A stretch of 64,000 bases of DNA from Schizochytrium sp. TIO01. Lineage: Eukaryota; Sar; Bigyra; Thraustochytrida; Thraustochytriidae. The stretch is from positions 139,859-203,858 of the forward strand of contig SMSO01000006.1 in NCBI GenBank assembly GCA_004764695.1. The letters run 5' to 3'. A model generated the notes under the pieces. That model saw nothing but the letters and a program-made list of their open reading frames with translations. It was not told the DNA's origin and searched no databases. Each line of letters opens with the position of its first letter. Within the stretch, counting starts at the first letter, position 1. Both the position numbers and the translations under genes were made by a program. This document shows positions 20,574 through 31,517 of the stretch, one piece after another.

Positions 20574-23364
20574 GGTTGTTGTTGTAGCTCTCAGACGTCA
20601 GAATCTCTACTTTCATGAGAAACTGAATGCCTTCGCTAACAGCCTTGGACGTCAGACGACGAGCTTTAGCCTTTGCTATTTCTTGCTTGCCTATGCCTCA
20701 ATTGTATTCTTCATAACATACTATACAAGGTATCTATACTATGATTTTCATGGGTTAAGGTATGCATTTGAGATGTCAAAGCAGATTTAGCCGCACACTA
20801 TTCGGAAAACATCAATTGAAAGCACTTGCTCTTAACGCAATAGTGACCTCGTGGTGGTTTATATGTTCTTTCTCCGCGTTTCCGGTGTGTACTTGAATGT
20901 TCTCATTAAAAAAAATACTAGATTATTATTTTAATAAAGAATTTCAATTGAATTGTAACATACAATTAAGTCTATTCGCAAAACTATAGTAGAAGTTGAT
21001 GTTTAGTAACATTCTTTCAAAGCAGGGTCACCCCGTGTAAATCGACATCGAATTGAAGACAAGAACTTAGAACCTAGTGTGTTTTCAGGAACTTCAAAAA
21101 TGTAGTACCTCTGACTGATATCATTTGCTTTCAGCATGCATAATTAACCTATTTAATTTCCTTGCACAAACTCATTTGATCCGTTAACCTTCAGTACGGC
21201 AGTTATAGTGCTGAGTTTGGCTTTCTTTAGAATCGTAGGTAGCAAACAAAATTTTAAAAAAAGCCCAATTAAGTTTATAGGATAATCGTACCCATGGTAT
21301 AGCTACTTTGGTGTCTGTGTATCCTACCAGCTTATCGCCAAATGAGCGTAGATACCTATACACCTACCTACCTACCCAGCAGAATTGAAGCAAGGGGCAT
21401 TATTTATTAAAAATAATAAATAAATTAGTCATGAAGAGGACAAGGTGCCTTACCTACTAATAGTCATTCCTGTCAGTGGTTCTTCTTGCTTTTAATTAAA
21501 TATATATATATATTAAAAATTAATAGTACCAACTTTTAAAGTCCTTACGCCCTGTAGAACATTTCCTGTTACTGTACAGTCAACTCTCTGTAACTTTTCT
21601 TTTTGTTCTTGATCATTCTTTGGCCTTTCAAGGAAGTGAATATCTAGGTAAATTCTTCTAATAAAACAATGAGATCATATGCATTTACTCGAACATTTCC
21701 AGTTTGCTCAAGTTCTTTTTTCTTTTTTTTTTTCTCCAGTGGCCCACGCCTCGCACACAACGCACTCCTTGAAATCAGTACCTAAAGTCAAATTTATTGG
21801 ATTTATTTTTTTTATTTTTTTGCAGGAATCCAAGTCCATAGCCAGAAGCAAGATACAAAATCATACTACGAAATCGTTAGGGTCCCCTTGAAAGTTCTAT
21901 TCAGATCAGCGTTTCTACTGGGAAAAGAGGTTCCACTTCGTCACCAGCCACTGGCAGCAGCTTCATGCACGTTGTTGATGGGCTCAGAGGTTCAACTGAA
22001 GAAGTTCTTTCTTTCTAAATGAGTATGCTTCCAACAGTTGGTCCATGGTGCGCTATCCTAGATTAATATCTCTACCTGATTCACCTACCGTTTCAATGAA
22101 CCAGGCTATTAGTAGCCAGTCATGAAGTTCATGGCGATCTGCCAACATTTTGAAAGGTGAAGTTAAGCAACGTTGCAATGCTATAGTACTCTTGGGCGCG
22201 CTGCTACTAACTCTATTCCCTCCCCAAAACAAGTGTACCTCATTACTTTTACTTAACCTAAAGGCTTGAATTCTGCATTGCACAAGAAAGAAAGTATGAG
22301 TTCAAAGCCCAGCAAGATAATATTAGTATAAAACCCTTGGTAACTCTTTGCAAAACAATTTAATGATCCGTATTGCCTGTCCTCTAAATCCAGGACCCAA
22401 AGAAGGTTGGATCACTCCTATTTGAAAGAAGGGCTCTCTTTGACTAGTAAATAGCAAATAATCTAGTGCTTTGCTGGACCAGGAAGCTGCGCGGGACGCA
22501 AAGGCGGTCAATTAAGATGATAATCTACGAGTCTAGAGGGTAATTGAGAACACAAAGCTACTGGCAATGCGAGGAGAGACCATAGCAATTTGAACTTGGG
22601 CGTTGATTGCACACTCGTGATCATCTCGCAAACCTAAAACTATATATTTGTCACCTATATGTAGCATTTTCGAGTTCATTTGCTGCATGAACAATGAACA
22701 ATCTTCTTCATCACCGCCATTTCTCCTTCTATTTTTTATTATTTTCTTTAAGTAAAATATTAATGGAGTGCCATAGTATTCTCATTAGTCACAGGCTACT
22801 ATACCAATTCTTTACTTGACAAGTCAAATCATGATGCCCCAGAAGACGACCATGTAGGTAGAACTTGATACCTGCTGTCCCTACAATGGTATTATTCATT
22901 TTATATATTTTTAAGAAAAAGAAAAAGATGAAAATTTATTATTATTAAATGCTATAATTAAATTAATTTAAAACAATCCAAAAACAAAGTAATAGAAGAA
23001 ACCACTCACTCTCTCGGATTGCCGGCATTTTGTTTGTTTTAAAACGCGGGATATGATCGGCTGGTTGTGCTATACAATGACTTACATCACCCAGTATTAC
23101 TCATATTTCAGTTGGTAATCTTGTTTGCCCGACAGGCGTTCGCAAATGCATACCTACGCGCATACTATTTAACTAATGTAATAGAGTAGGTAAGGCCACC
23201 TAGATAGGAGGTTATAGCACGAATTAGGGCAGTCAATTTTTAAAAGTCTTCGGCGTCTTGGTAAGCAAATCTGTATCATGGGTGATTCAAGATGACCTAC
23301 AGAAGCAGAGTGGAGTTGGACTTTCAGCAGACACTGTTCTCAAAGTTTCGAATTGAATATCTGA
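20574..23364. other. 2.8-kb AT-rich gap with simple repeats and possible remnant exons
   Basis: No secure gene. It holds a TA-dinucleotide tract near 21501-21515, TACCTA words near 21353-21377 and 23150-23210, T-rich runs (21718-21735), and a partial dispersed-repeat word (AGTCACAGGCTACT, 22787-22800). Within it, 22053-22511 is less AT-rich and is listed separately as a possible spliced gene. Confidence 0.5.
22053..22511 (-). CDS. Possible two-exon gene of unknown function
   Basis: Two minus-strand open stretches follow each other: 22511-22326 (62 codons; includes FGxG-like LGPGFRGQAIRIIKLFCKEL) and 22283-22053 (includes FKMLADRHELHDWLLIAWF, ending GRDINLG). A pyrimidine-rich tract ending TTGTGCAATGCAG at about 22278 is a good acceptor for the second. 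I could not find a matching donor with the right phase or a start ATG, so this may be a decayed gene or chance. No family recognised. Confidence 0.22.
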
Positions 23365-24252
23365 ATGGAATTACATCCAGATAAATTGTCTTTGCGTAAT
23401 ACGCAAACCTCGTGGCTTGACATGCTTGCTCAGTGCTGTGGCGGAAGGCGAAAGTCTCTGACAGGCCCAAACCCTAAGGTCTTTACTCTATCAGAAAATC
23501 ATAATGCGAATCCCTCTTCTAAGATTGGGTTTTGCACATCGCATTCAGATCATTCGGTGGAGAAAATTCGAAATAGAGACGCAGTTCAATGTGGTATAAA
23601 TTCAACTCATCTATTCAATAAACTGCACAGCTATTGCGAGTCCAAATACACGCTGGATCTCCTTGGCGACATTCATCACGCACAACAAAGTAATTGCAAG
23701 CTGGAGACTCTTCTAGAAGGGCTTAGAAAGTCGTCCGCGGCCATGTCTATTCAACAATCTAAGCAGGAAAACGACAACCAGTCAAAACCAACAAACTCTA
23801 AAACACCACCTGATGCAACACAAGCAACATTAGCAAATACATCATTCTCTTCTAGCACCCCTCTGAATGCAACTAACGATGAAAAGCGTCAATTTTCGCC
23901 GGTAACAGTAAGAAGCTCATTTATTGTCCCTGCATCAAAAACAGTCCATGTTGAGAAGAAAAGCTCGTTTTTGCCAGAACTTTGCCCTACGGAAGAAGCT
24001 TCGCAAGCAGTCAAAGATCTCCCTCGTCTATATAACGCTCTTGAAACTGCGCGCAGATATCGTGACACAAATCTGGAGCAGGAACTCCTCGTTCAAGGAA
24101 TAGAACTATGCTATATGAGCTCCAAGTTCGATGAGGCTCTTGGTTTTGCTATGCGCGTTTTATTTTTAAGCGCTGACTCTACTTCAAAAGAATCAGTCGC
24201 TGCTGAGCGGTGGATCTCACAGATTAGTGCAGCCATGAATCAACGTGTATGA
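23365..24252 (+). CDS. Hypothetical protein with C-terminal helical repeat-like region
   Basis: 295 residues from ATG 23365. There is no signal peptide or membrane segment. Residues 1-120 contain a CCGG cluster and basic patches. Residues 125-200 are Ser/Thr/Asn/Gln-rich and probably disordered. The last 80 residues (LPRLYNALETARRYRDTN, LEQELLVQGIELCYMSSKF, DEALGFAMRVLFLSAD) read like two or three TPR-type antiparallel helices. I do not recognise the family. The gene stands alone between a gene-poor gap and a convergent WD40 gene. Confidence 0.7.
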   Translation: MELHPDKLSLRNTQTSWLDMLAQCCGGRRKSLTGPNPKVFTLSENHNANPSSKIGFCTSHSDHSVEKIRNRDAVQCGINSTHLFNKLHSYCESKYTLDLLGDIHHAQQSNCKLETLLEGLRKSSAAMSIQQSKQENDNQSKPTNSKTPPDATQATLANTSFSSSTPLNATNDEKRQFSPVTVRSSFIVPASKTVHVEKKSSFLPELCPTEEASQAVKDLPRLYNALETARRYRDTNLEQELLVQGIELCYMSSKFDEALGFAMRVLFLSADSTSKESVAAERWISQISAAMNQRV

Positions 24253-24816
24253 CGGTTTGCCTTAAACATAGCTTATAAATTCTAAAGTTGCAAAGAAGCT
24301 GTCATTTAGCAAGAGAACTACCCTATCTGAAAAAATATATAGCACGGTTTAAAGCAAGCAGGTGATTTACAAGTTGGAATATCTTGGACATTCAAAAACC
24401 ATGATTTAACAGTCTTCTATCTCATCATGGTAAACATCTGCACAATTGTGTATGAGTTGTGAAATATTTGAAATTGCGTGTTATAACTGACCATCAGAAA
24501 GCTGTTTTTCGTTTTTATTTTGTTTATTAATTAATACCTTAAAATTCAAGTTGTTTTTTAAAGTTTTTTTAAAGTTAAAAACAAACAAACAAAAAACGTG
24601 TTCTGGAAACAAATAAATGTATAAATTACACTTTCCTTCAAATCAAATTCCACGCACGTATGATATATACAGCAGAGGATGCATCCATTTCTCAGGCGTG
24701 AATAAGAGAATAGAGGTAATGCATGAATGGGACGCAAACTAGGTACACAGCTAGCACAGAGAAAGGTCTCTTGATCATTTTTATGAAGACATCTATTCTC
24801 AGCCTGATGCTATAAT
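24253..24816. other. Convergent intergenic region
   Basis: This gap separates the stop codons of two converging genes. It has long T/A-rich runs around 24520-24600 and nothing gene-like. Confidence 0.5.
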
Positions 24817-26688
24817 TCACCTGAAAATCTGAATAGAATTATTTGTCTCATTTGCGACAGCAATTGTATTTGACTTCGGGCTAGCTGAAATCGACACTGG
24901 CGCATAATCTAAAGCTAGATTGAAGCTTTGAACTCTGTTGGAGATTTGATTCCATGAAGGAGTTTTGGTGGGGCTACCGGGCTGACCAAAATCAAAAATT
25001 TGCACAGAATGTATACCTGGAAAGGCAGCACATACGATTCGGGAATCTTTGGAGTTAAGAGAAGCAAGACAACCACCACGTGCTGACTGGCCGCTTAGAA
25101 CAGTGCTTGTTGCATCTTCTACAACATAGTCCTCGAAACGAGTTTGCCAGGCTGTGCGCTCACTACTATGGTGAGGACGCCGACATTGCACAGCTTCTAC
25201 AATGGATCCACTGATGGGGTTTACGACACAAATGGCGCCAGACTGTTGTTGAAGAATAACCTCGAATCGATCAGAATCTGGTGAGGCATGCATTGAAACT
25301 ATGCCGTTTAAAACTTTTTGGCCACGGGTCTGAGGTGTAAGCTGAGTATATGCCAGCTCTCCTTTGTATGGAAACGCCCATTGGTGCTGTAAGCTAGGCT
25401 GTTTTCGAGATGAAAACGTCGGCGTATGCATCTTTCTCAAATCATAGACAAGCATGTACCCATTCATGGTTGACGCGGCGATGTGGTATCCATCAGGTGC
25501 GCAACAGACGCCAGTCACCGTTGAGGATCCCAAAGCGGAAGATTGGGTAGATTTTCCAAGTAGCTGCGCATTCCATTGGTCAACGTTTCTCCCGCGTGGG
25601 TCCCATGCCACAATTCTACCATCGTATGAACCTGCAAGAAGCAACTTTCCTTCAGCATTGAACTTCAGAGTAGAAATCGACTTACACGCGGTAGATGCAA
25701 ATTGCCGTGATTTTCCATCGGCACGCGATACATCAAAGTAACTCACCCGAGGAGATCCGCGGCCTCCAACAGCTACTTTGGAGGTCTTTGCGGGATCCCA
25801 GGCGATAGCATGCAACACAGAATTGCCTTCAATTCGCTTCCATACAGTTTGGGTTTTTGAGCGAACTTTGTTTAAATCATAAAAGAAGTCTTCTGGAGTT
25901 TCGCCTGCATCAATTTTTTTCTGTCGAAGCCGGCTAACCATAGCTCGGACTTGATTTCCGCGTTGCGCGGAGCCGCTCAGAACACGGCGCATCGAGAAGA
26001 CAGAAACACTACCATCTGAAGCCGCTGTCGCCAGGAGGTCCCCAAGCGAGTGAAATTCCATAGCATTTACTCGACCCGTTACTCGAGGCACACAATGCAT
26101 TTCACCATTAACAATGATTCTTTTCTGTTGCAAAAGGGTGATAGGGAGCGGCCTGATTCTTGAAATCGCAAATCTGCGCATTTGAGTTCCATAGACCGCT
26201 GGGATTCGGAGATGCCCGCCACTAATTTCCCGCTGTAGAACACATTGAGCAACATTGGCAGAGAGGTGGTCGCAAACTAGCCCATCAAATCTACTACTCT
26301 TTCGTCGAGCGAGCCGTGCCTCACGTTTGTGCTGCTCTCCTACAAAATGTCTTACTAGGTCCGCGCCTTGGTTCTTAGTAGGGGGCAATAACTTCTGAAA
26401 CAGAGCCTTCTTGGTTGATATCACTTTTGTAGATGAATCAGATGGCTCCATGCGTGCCATCACTCGCTTGTTACCTGATAATGCAACGCCATGTTCGCCC
26501 TCAACCTCTGCGCTGTTGCTCCATTTCGTTACAAAGCTCTCATCGATGCGTGTCTGCCTCTCATAAGTGAGTCTTCCGCCGTCGTTAGGTTGCCGATGCT
26601 CCTGTTGTACCCGCTGCTTGAACTCGGAGATATTCCCAGCATCATACTCAAGTTTCCTACGTTTCTTCAAGATAGAGAGGGAGCTCAT
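24817..26688 (-). CDS. WD40-repeat protein
   Basis: 623 residues from ATG 26688. The first 190 residues are basic and polar, beginning MSSLSILKKRRKLEYD, and could hold a nuclear-localisation-like KKRRK. From about residue 200, six or seven WD40-like blades follow: LATAASDGSVSVFSM, VAVGGRGSPRVSYFD, LLLAGSYDGRIVAWDPRG, IAASTMNGYMLVYDLRK, and weaker ones to the C-terminus (IAVANETNNSIQIF). One propeller is expected, probably a scaffold. The R following the WDP in one blade (WDPRGRN) and the YDLRK recall the 'WDxR' box of DCAF-type CUL4 adaptors, but this is only suggestive. The orthologue is not identified. Confidence 0.8.
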   Translation of the reverse strand: MSSLSILKKRRKLEYDAGNISEFKQRVQQEHRQPNDGGRLTYERQTRIDESFVTKWSNSAEVEGEHGVALSGNKRVMARMEPSDSSTKVISTKKALFQKLLPPTKNQGADLVRHFVGEQHKREARLARRKSSRFDGLVCDHLSANVAQCVLQREISGGHLRIPAVYGTQMRRFAISRIRPLPITLLQQKRIIVNGEMHCVPRVTGRVNAMEFHSLGDLLATAASDGSVSVFSMRRVLSGSAQRGNQVRAMVSRLRQKKIDAGETPEDFFYDLNKVRSKTQTVWKRIEGNSVLHAIAWDPAKTSKVAVGGRGSPRVSYFDVSRADGKSRQFASTACKSISTLKFNAEGKLLLAGSYDGRIVAWDPRGRNVDQWNAQLLGKSTQSSALGSSTVTGVCCAPDGYHIAASTMNGYMLVYDLRKMHTPTFSSRKQPSLQHQWAFPYKGELAYTQLTPQTRGQKVLNGIVSMHASPDSDRFEVILQQQSGAICVVNPISGSIVEAVQCRRPHHSSERTAWQTRFEDYVVEDATSTVLSGQSARGGCLASLNSKDSRIVCAAFPGIHSVQIFDFGQPGSPTKTPSWNQISNRVQSFNLALDYAPVSISASPKSNTIAVANETNNSIQIFR

Positions 26689-27459
26689 CTTGAAGTCTTC
26701 GCGGCTGTCTGTGTGGAACAGGTGGAGGACCTTGCGATAAGGTATTTAGTGTTTGTTGAGACTGACATTTGTGCTTATTATTATTGTTACTATTCTATTT
26801 TTCTCTGTCATTTTTGTTAACTCAAGTTTTTTCCCATCATCATACTTGAAAGCTCTAGTAGTACCTAAAACCTATTTAGTAGATCTAGCATCGCTTTGTA
26901 ATTCTAGATGGTAATAGTGCTACTTCGTATATGTAGAGCTAGGGGTGCTTCAAGCATAACCTTCAGAGACGTAAAATCTTCAAACCTATGAAAAATGTCT
27001 ATATTTAATTCATAAATAATTTATGTTTTGTTTAGAGCTGAATTTGGAACGCATATTTTCTTCAAAATAATTCTAAATCCTTACTCTTACAACCTTTTTT
27101 TTTATTCTTTTGATTTTGATTTATTTTAAATGTAGAGTAGGCATTTTCGACGAAAGAAGAGGCCTTCCAGGTCTGAAAAGTATAGAAATCTCTCAAGTCA
27201 ATCGCTTGTATTAACTGGGGATTGCAATCAAAGTATGAAGCTACCAAGATTATACCAAACACTTTATTATTTGCAGACTTTGACGAACACGAGTGAGACC
27301 AGGAAGCTCCTCAAGTAGTAGTCGTAGGACGTGGTGGGATAGTATGGCTTTTCGTTCAAGAAGACAAGTACCGGAATTTAATACCCTGTTCCATTCCTTC
27401 CTTTCTAGAACAGAATCAATTGCAACTGTATAACTATGAGTTTTTAGAACATAGAAACC
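26689..27459. other. Intergenic region between two minus-strand genes
   Basis: This 771-bp AT-rich gap has no supported gene. It should contain the promoter of the WD40 gene and the 3' end of the receptor-like gene. Confidence 0.45.
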
Positions 27460-30400
27460 TCACTCGTCCGGAGATACCTTTTTGTTGCCTCTCTTGCGCT
27501 TCCGGGCTTCGATCTTCTTGCGTTGGCGTTCCTTTTGGGCATCTAGTTCTTGTTTGAGTTGTTCCTGGGCAGACTGGTGTTCTTCTTTCAAACGCGTAAC
27601 CTTATGCTCTACAGAAGAAATCTTTTTGAAAACATTGGTGACCTTACTCGCGATTTCTTGTTGACGAGCTTCTGCTGCTGCTCGTTCTCGATTGGCCTTT
27701 TCCTCGGTTTGATGAAGGCGATCGCGAATTTTCGCGCGCCGCTGATCGAGATTTTTGAGAGCTGCATCTCGATTCTCCTGCTTCTTTGCCTCCAAGCGAG
27801 CCAGGGCTGTTTCATATTCTTCCTGAGAGGGTGCCTCTGCTCGCATTTTTTCTCTTTCTTCCTCAAAATCACACTCGAGCTTAGTTAGAGCCTCTTCAAC
27901 CAGTGGCGAGGTAGTACCAACTGCACTTTCCTGCTTTGCATCATCAATGACCATGGCAATTCGTTGTTTACGGCGTTCTGCAAATTTATTACGATGCTCC
28001 TCGCGCCTGTCGACAAGATTAGAGTGCATGCTGGCCAGAGCTGCATGGTATTCTCCTTTAATTTCTTCCCGAGGATCATCCAAAGTCTCACGCAATGCTC
28101 CTTTTTTCTGTAGCTGAGTTATCATGTGTGAAAACTCCTCACGGTCAGCTACATTTGAAAACCTTTTTTCAAATGATTTGAGCAATGCAATGTCACTACT
28201 TCCAACAATTTCTCCGGAGCGAACTCGTATGCGTTGCAAGAGTGCCACTGTTTTCGCAATTGTTTTGAGTTGCTCAAGATTGCGACAAAGATCTTCTTCA
28301 GGTAACTTGCCAGTGTATTGTTCTCGCAACCTCTCTAAGTCAGACTTTACATTTTTGATAAGCTCTTCTTCTAGAAGAACCTCCTCCGACTCAAGTGCAC
28401 TTGCTGCCTCTGGATCAAGCTCACGCAATTCTTCTTTTTCAACCTCGTCAATTTGTTGTCTAGCTTCTTCAGCTTCTTCCTCAAGTGCTTCTTTTTCTCT
28501 GCCAAGTCGTTCCTTTTCAGAGAGTAGTTCTTTCTCTTGATCTTCAATGTGCTTCACTTTCTCAGCAAGTTCGATTTCACGAGCTTCTAAGGAAGCTGCT
28601 TTTCTGTCTACGTCAGCTTGCTGCCTATGTAGGTACTTTTCTTGTGCATGCAAACGCTTTATTTTTATTCGAATTGCAATGCCTACCGCAATACAGACAA
28701 CTACAAGCGAGCACGAAAGGCCGATTATGAGATTCAAATTTGAGCTTGTTGTCAGACCCCGCAAAGTTGTGAACGAAGAAGTGTCAATTTGCACGTACGA
28801 GACAGCGCTGCAGCTATCTGTTGCATTTACAAGCCCCGCTGCAAACATTTGTTGTGCAAGAGGGTAGAGAAACAAAATGTCACTAAGACGGCTAGCAACA
28901 AGCGGCTGCAATGCGCTGGTCATACGAACTTCAAAGTCAATTTCCACCCCCCAGGCTCCGTTGTCTGCTGATGTAGCGTCCACCTCGAGCACCTGGACGT
29001 TGGCAATCGTGAACTCGGTTTGCAAATCACTATTCAAAGCTTGCATCACGGCTACTCTGAACAAATATACATCAAAAGTCTCTTCAGTTGCACCCAATAG
29101 AATGATACGTGTGCGTAGATATACAAGATTTGAGTCTGTTGGCGGAAGAACCTCCTCCTTCACGACGCCGAAGTCTAAGACAAGCTCTGGACTTGGCCCT
29201 TTACCTTGGCCAATGGCACGGAGACGCAAGATGTGTCTCCCTGGTCGTGTTATGCTAAGCCACTTTCCACTAGGTACTAGTTTCACGAGGCCTTGATCAT
29301 AGTTTGCAAGACTTGGAGCCGCAGCGCATGTTGTTGTGCATGAGCTGGATACATCCGCTTTATGTGAAAGAAGGATCGTGGCTCCTGATCCCGCTTCAAG
29401 TTTGATGTCCAAAGGAAGGGCCCACTGTCCACTCGTAATTTCCTCAGTAGCATCACCAAACGTAGCAGTAGGTGTTGGCCAGTGAGTTGTCTCAGCGCTG
29501 GAGTATGAACTTTCGATCATAGGCAAGAAACATTCAAAGGTAATCTGGCCATCACTGTTCTGGTCAACAGCATCCCAGGTTCCTCCATTTCGCTCACATG
29601 ATTGGCGTGACGTAAAAACACAAGTTGGGTCGCTGTCATTGCTAGATCCAGATCCTTGCGAAGCATATGTACCGCCCTTAGCCTCACAAAGCTTCTGAAA
29701 ATCTTCATCATCCAAGTATTCGTCTTCCCAGAAGAATTCATACGAATCAGACGAATAATCATCACTTTCATCGCGAGAACCCCAGCATGGATACGAGAAT
29801 TTGGTGTTTGTATCAGGGTCCTTAACTTGCAAAGGGTTTTCTCCCGGTTCGAAGCTTACAAAAACAGGTTCTCCTTCCCATTGCTTCAAATAATTACGGC
29901 TGAAGTACTGGTATGAAGTCTCCTCAGCTCCAATTATGGCATCACAATCAACAGGTTGGCTAGTATTGTCCCCTGAATTTTTCAGTTGTTTGAACACACG
30001 TGAGCAAGTACTCCAGATTTCTTCACACTCAGAAGTGCAGAGCCTTTGCGGAGCTTCTTGACCAGCTTCGTTGTCAATATAGCATGGAGGTAGAGCTGTC
30101 TCGCATAGTCTCTGCTTCCATCGTCTACGACATGCGTTGTCAGGCTCATTTTCTGTGGCATTGCGAACTATATTGAGGCCAGGTCTTATGGCTTGTACCT
30201 GTTCCGCTTGTGTGAGTGACCCATACACCCAAACGAAGTCTACGTCCATGACATCATCACACGCTGTGCCTTCCACACGCCTTTCACAACGACCCCAATC
30301 ATGTGATGTTTGTGTAGGTGCTGCATTTGCCACTATGTAAAATCGTTCATCATCCAGGTGCAACAGGAGCATGAGAAATACAAACGCTATAAAGCGTGCA

Positions 30401-30462
30401 TGTACTCTGTACGAAGGTTTGTTCGTTTGGTGAGACTGGGACAAGTTGCTGTTTGTCATCAT
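27460..30462 (-). CDS. Type I membrane protein with Frizzled-like Cys-rich ectodomain and cytoplasmic coiled coil
   Basis: 1000 residues from ATG 30462. A hydrophobic segment (FIAFVFLMLLLHL, residues 24-36) with a later ANAAPT serves as signal peptide or anchor. Residues about 55-175 are Cys-rich with a pattern like the Frizzled CRD (CRRRWKQRLCETALPPC, then CTSECEEIWSTC). Two short repeats of the form C-x3-GGT[YW] follow near 260-310; the second contains DQNSDGQIT, a calcium-loop-like sequence. A Ser/Thr-rich ectodomain leads to one membrane helix at about 577-598 (LIIGLSCSLVVVCIAVGIAI). The remaining 400 residues are charged coiled coil (EKERLGREKEALEEEAEEAR and onward), ending basic. A cell-surface receptor or adhesion protein tied to an internal scaffold is inferred; no orthologue recognised. 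Confidence 0.8.
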   Translation of the reverse strand: MMTNSNLSQSHQTNKPSYRVHARFIAFVFLMLLLHLDDERFYIVANAAPTQTSHDWGRCERRVEGTACDDVMDVDFVWVYGSLTQAEQVQAIRPGLNIVRNATENEPDNACRRRWKQRLCETALPPCYIDNEAGQEAPQRLCTSECEEIWSTCSRVFKQLKNSGDNTSQPVDCDAIIGAEETSYQYFSRNYLKQWEGEPVFVSFEPGENPLQVKDPDTNTKFSYPCWGSRDESDDYSSDSYEFFWEDEYLDDEDFQKLCEAKGGTYASQGSGSSNDSDPTCVFTSRQSCERNGGTWDAVDQNSDGQITFECFLPMIESSYSSAETTHWPTPTATFGDATEEITSGQWALPLDIKLEAGSGATILLSHKADVSSSCTTTCAAAPSLANYDQGLVKLVPSGKWLSITRPGRHILRLRAIGQGKGPSPELVLDFGVVKEEVLPPTDSNLVYLRTRIILLGATEETFDVYLFRVAVMQALNSDLQTEFTIANVQVLEVDATSADNGAWGVEIDFEVRMTSALQPLVASRLSDILFLYPLAQQMFAAGLVNATDSCSAVSYVQIDTSSFTTLRGLTTSSNLNLIIGLSCSLVVVCIAVGIAIRIKIKRLHAQEKYLHRQQADVDRKAASLEAREIELAEKVKHIEDQEKELLSEKERLGREKEALEEEAEEARQQIDEVEKEELRELDPEAASALESEEVLLEEELIKNVKSDLERLREQYTGKLPEEDLCRNLEQLKTIAKTVALLQRIRVRSGEIVGSSDIALLKSFEKRFSNVADREEFSHMITQLQKKGALRETLDDPREEIKGEYHAALASMHSNLVDRREEHRNKFAERRKQRIAMVIDDAKQESAVGTTSPLVEEALTKLECDFEEEREKMRAEAPSQEEYETALARLEAKKQENRDAALKNLDQRRAKIRDRLHQTEEKANRERAAAEARQQEIASKVTNVFKKISSVEHKVTRLKEEHQSAQEQLKQELDAQKERQRKKIEARKRKRGNKKVSPDE

Positions 30463-31517
30463 AGCTTACTTCCGACGAGACTTTGCAGTAATCTTGAACG
30501 CTCTCACTATTGTGGACTGCCTCTCAGCTATGAGGAGTCGAAAACTGAATGTGCGGCTTGTCCTACAGTTGCGCATACCGGATCAGAGTCTCGACTTTGG
30601 ATTTGCTTCGGAAAGTTGGCTTTTCACGAACGTAATTAGGAGCATTGGAGCTCACTCAACGCGCAAAAACCTTCCAATAAAAAACGAAACAGAAACAAGC
30701 CTACATGATAGACCTAGTACCACCGTAGTACTCCTGCCCGTTCCGATAGTGAAAAGATTATACCAGTGGGGGGGGGGGGGCTAATAACAATAGTATCGAA
30801 ATGCTCGAACGAGCGGAATTCAAGTTGTTTTTTAATTAAAGAGAGAAAAAAGTTTAGTTTTCAGTTTTATATTACTATAACATTTTTAAAATTAAACAAT
30901 CAATTTTAAAATTACATTTAAAAAAATAAAAAACATCGATTGGTGATGTAATCATTCTGCAAGGTAGACGTACGTGAGTGTTTCTAGGTTTGGGGATGCA
31001 AGTCCTGTTTAGAAACTATGAATGCGGGAGAACTGAAAATGTGGAACAGGGTATAGTTCATCTCTCTTTTCGAAGATGTCGTGACGGTAGACTTCATTTT
31101 CTACTTTCTACTCCTCTGTAGACTTGGAGGACTGTGCCTATGGACCATATAGATGATATATTATCATTGTTTAGGTCTTTGTTAAGAGGTGAAGGTAAGA
31201 TAAGAAAATGGAATGGACAAGGAACCACCAAGCTCCAAACACTACAAGTGAAGCAAATCTTCAATACAAGCCAACAAAGGACTTCAACGAGAAGTTTTGC
31301 GTCTCAGCAAGTGCCCTTCGAGCGCTTCCCAGGAGGCAATCACGGATACGCAAGTGGGGATGTTGAGGCATCTATGGCTGTGATACCGGCTGCCGCGAGC
31401 AACGCAGCACTAGAAGAGAGGAAATACAATAGCATGCTATAATACCCAGAAAACAAATCAAGATATTTATTTTGTGCTTCCTTTTTTGTTTAATTTCAGA
31501 TGTTGACTTTTTTTCAA
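30463..31517. other. Intergenic region with G13 tract and a possible small gene
   Basis: It contains a homopolymer of 13 G at 30768-30780, an A/T-rich block at 30830-30940, and the possible small gene at 31140-31442. It otherwise carries the promoter side of the receptor gene and the 3' side of the STAND ATPase gene. Confidence 0.5.
31140..31442 (+). CDS. Possible small protein, unknown
   Basis: An ATG frame of 100 codons (MDHIDDILSLFRSLLRGEG, ending LEERKYNSML) stands alone in an AT-rich gap, tail to tail with the STAND ATPase gene. Its composition is balanced and it includes QVPFERFPGGNHGYASGDVE, unlike chance frames here. A donor-like GAAG|GTAAGA occurs inside at about 31196, so part of it could instead be an intron. 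No family recognised. Confidence 0.3.
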   Translation: MDHIDDILSLFRSLLRGEGKIRKWNGQGTTKLQTLQVKQIFNTSQQRTSTRSFASQQVPFERFPGGNHGYASGDVEASMAVIPAAASNAALEERKYNSML

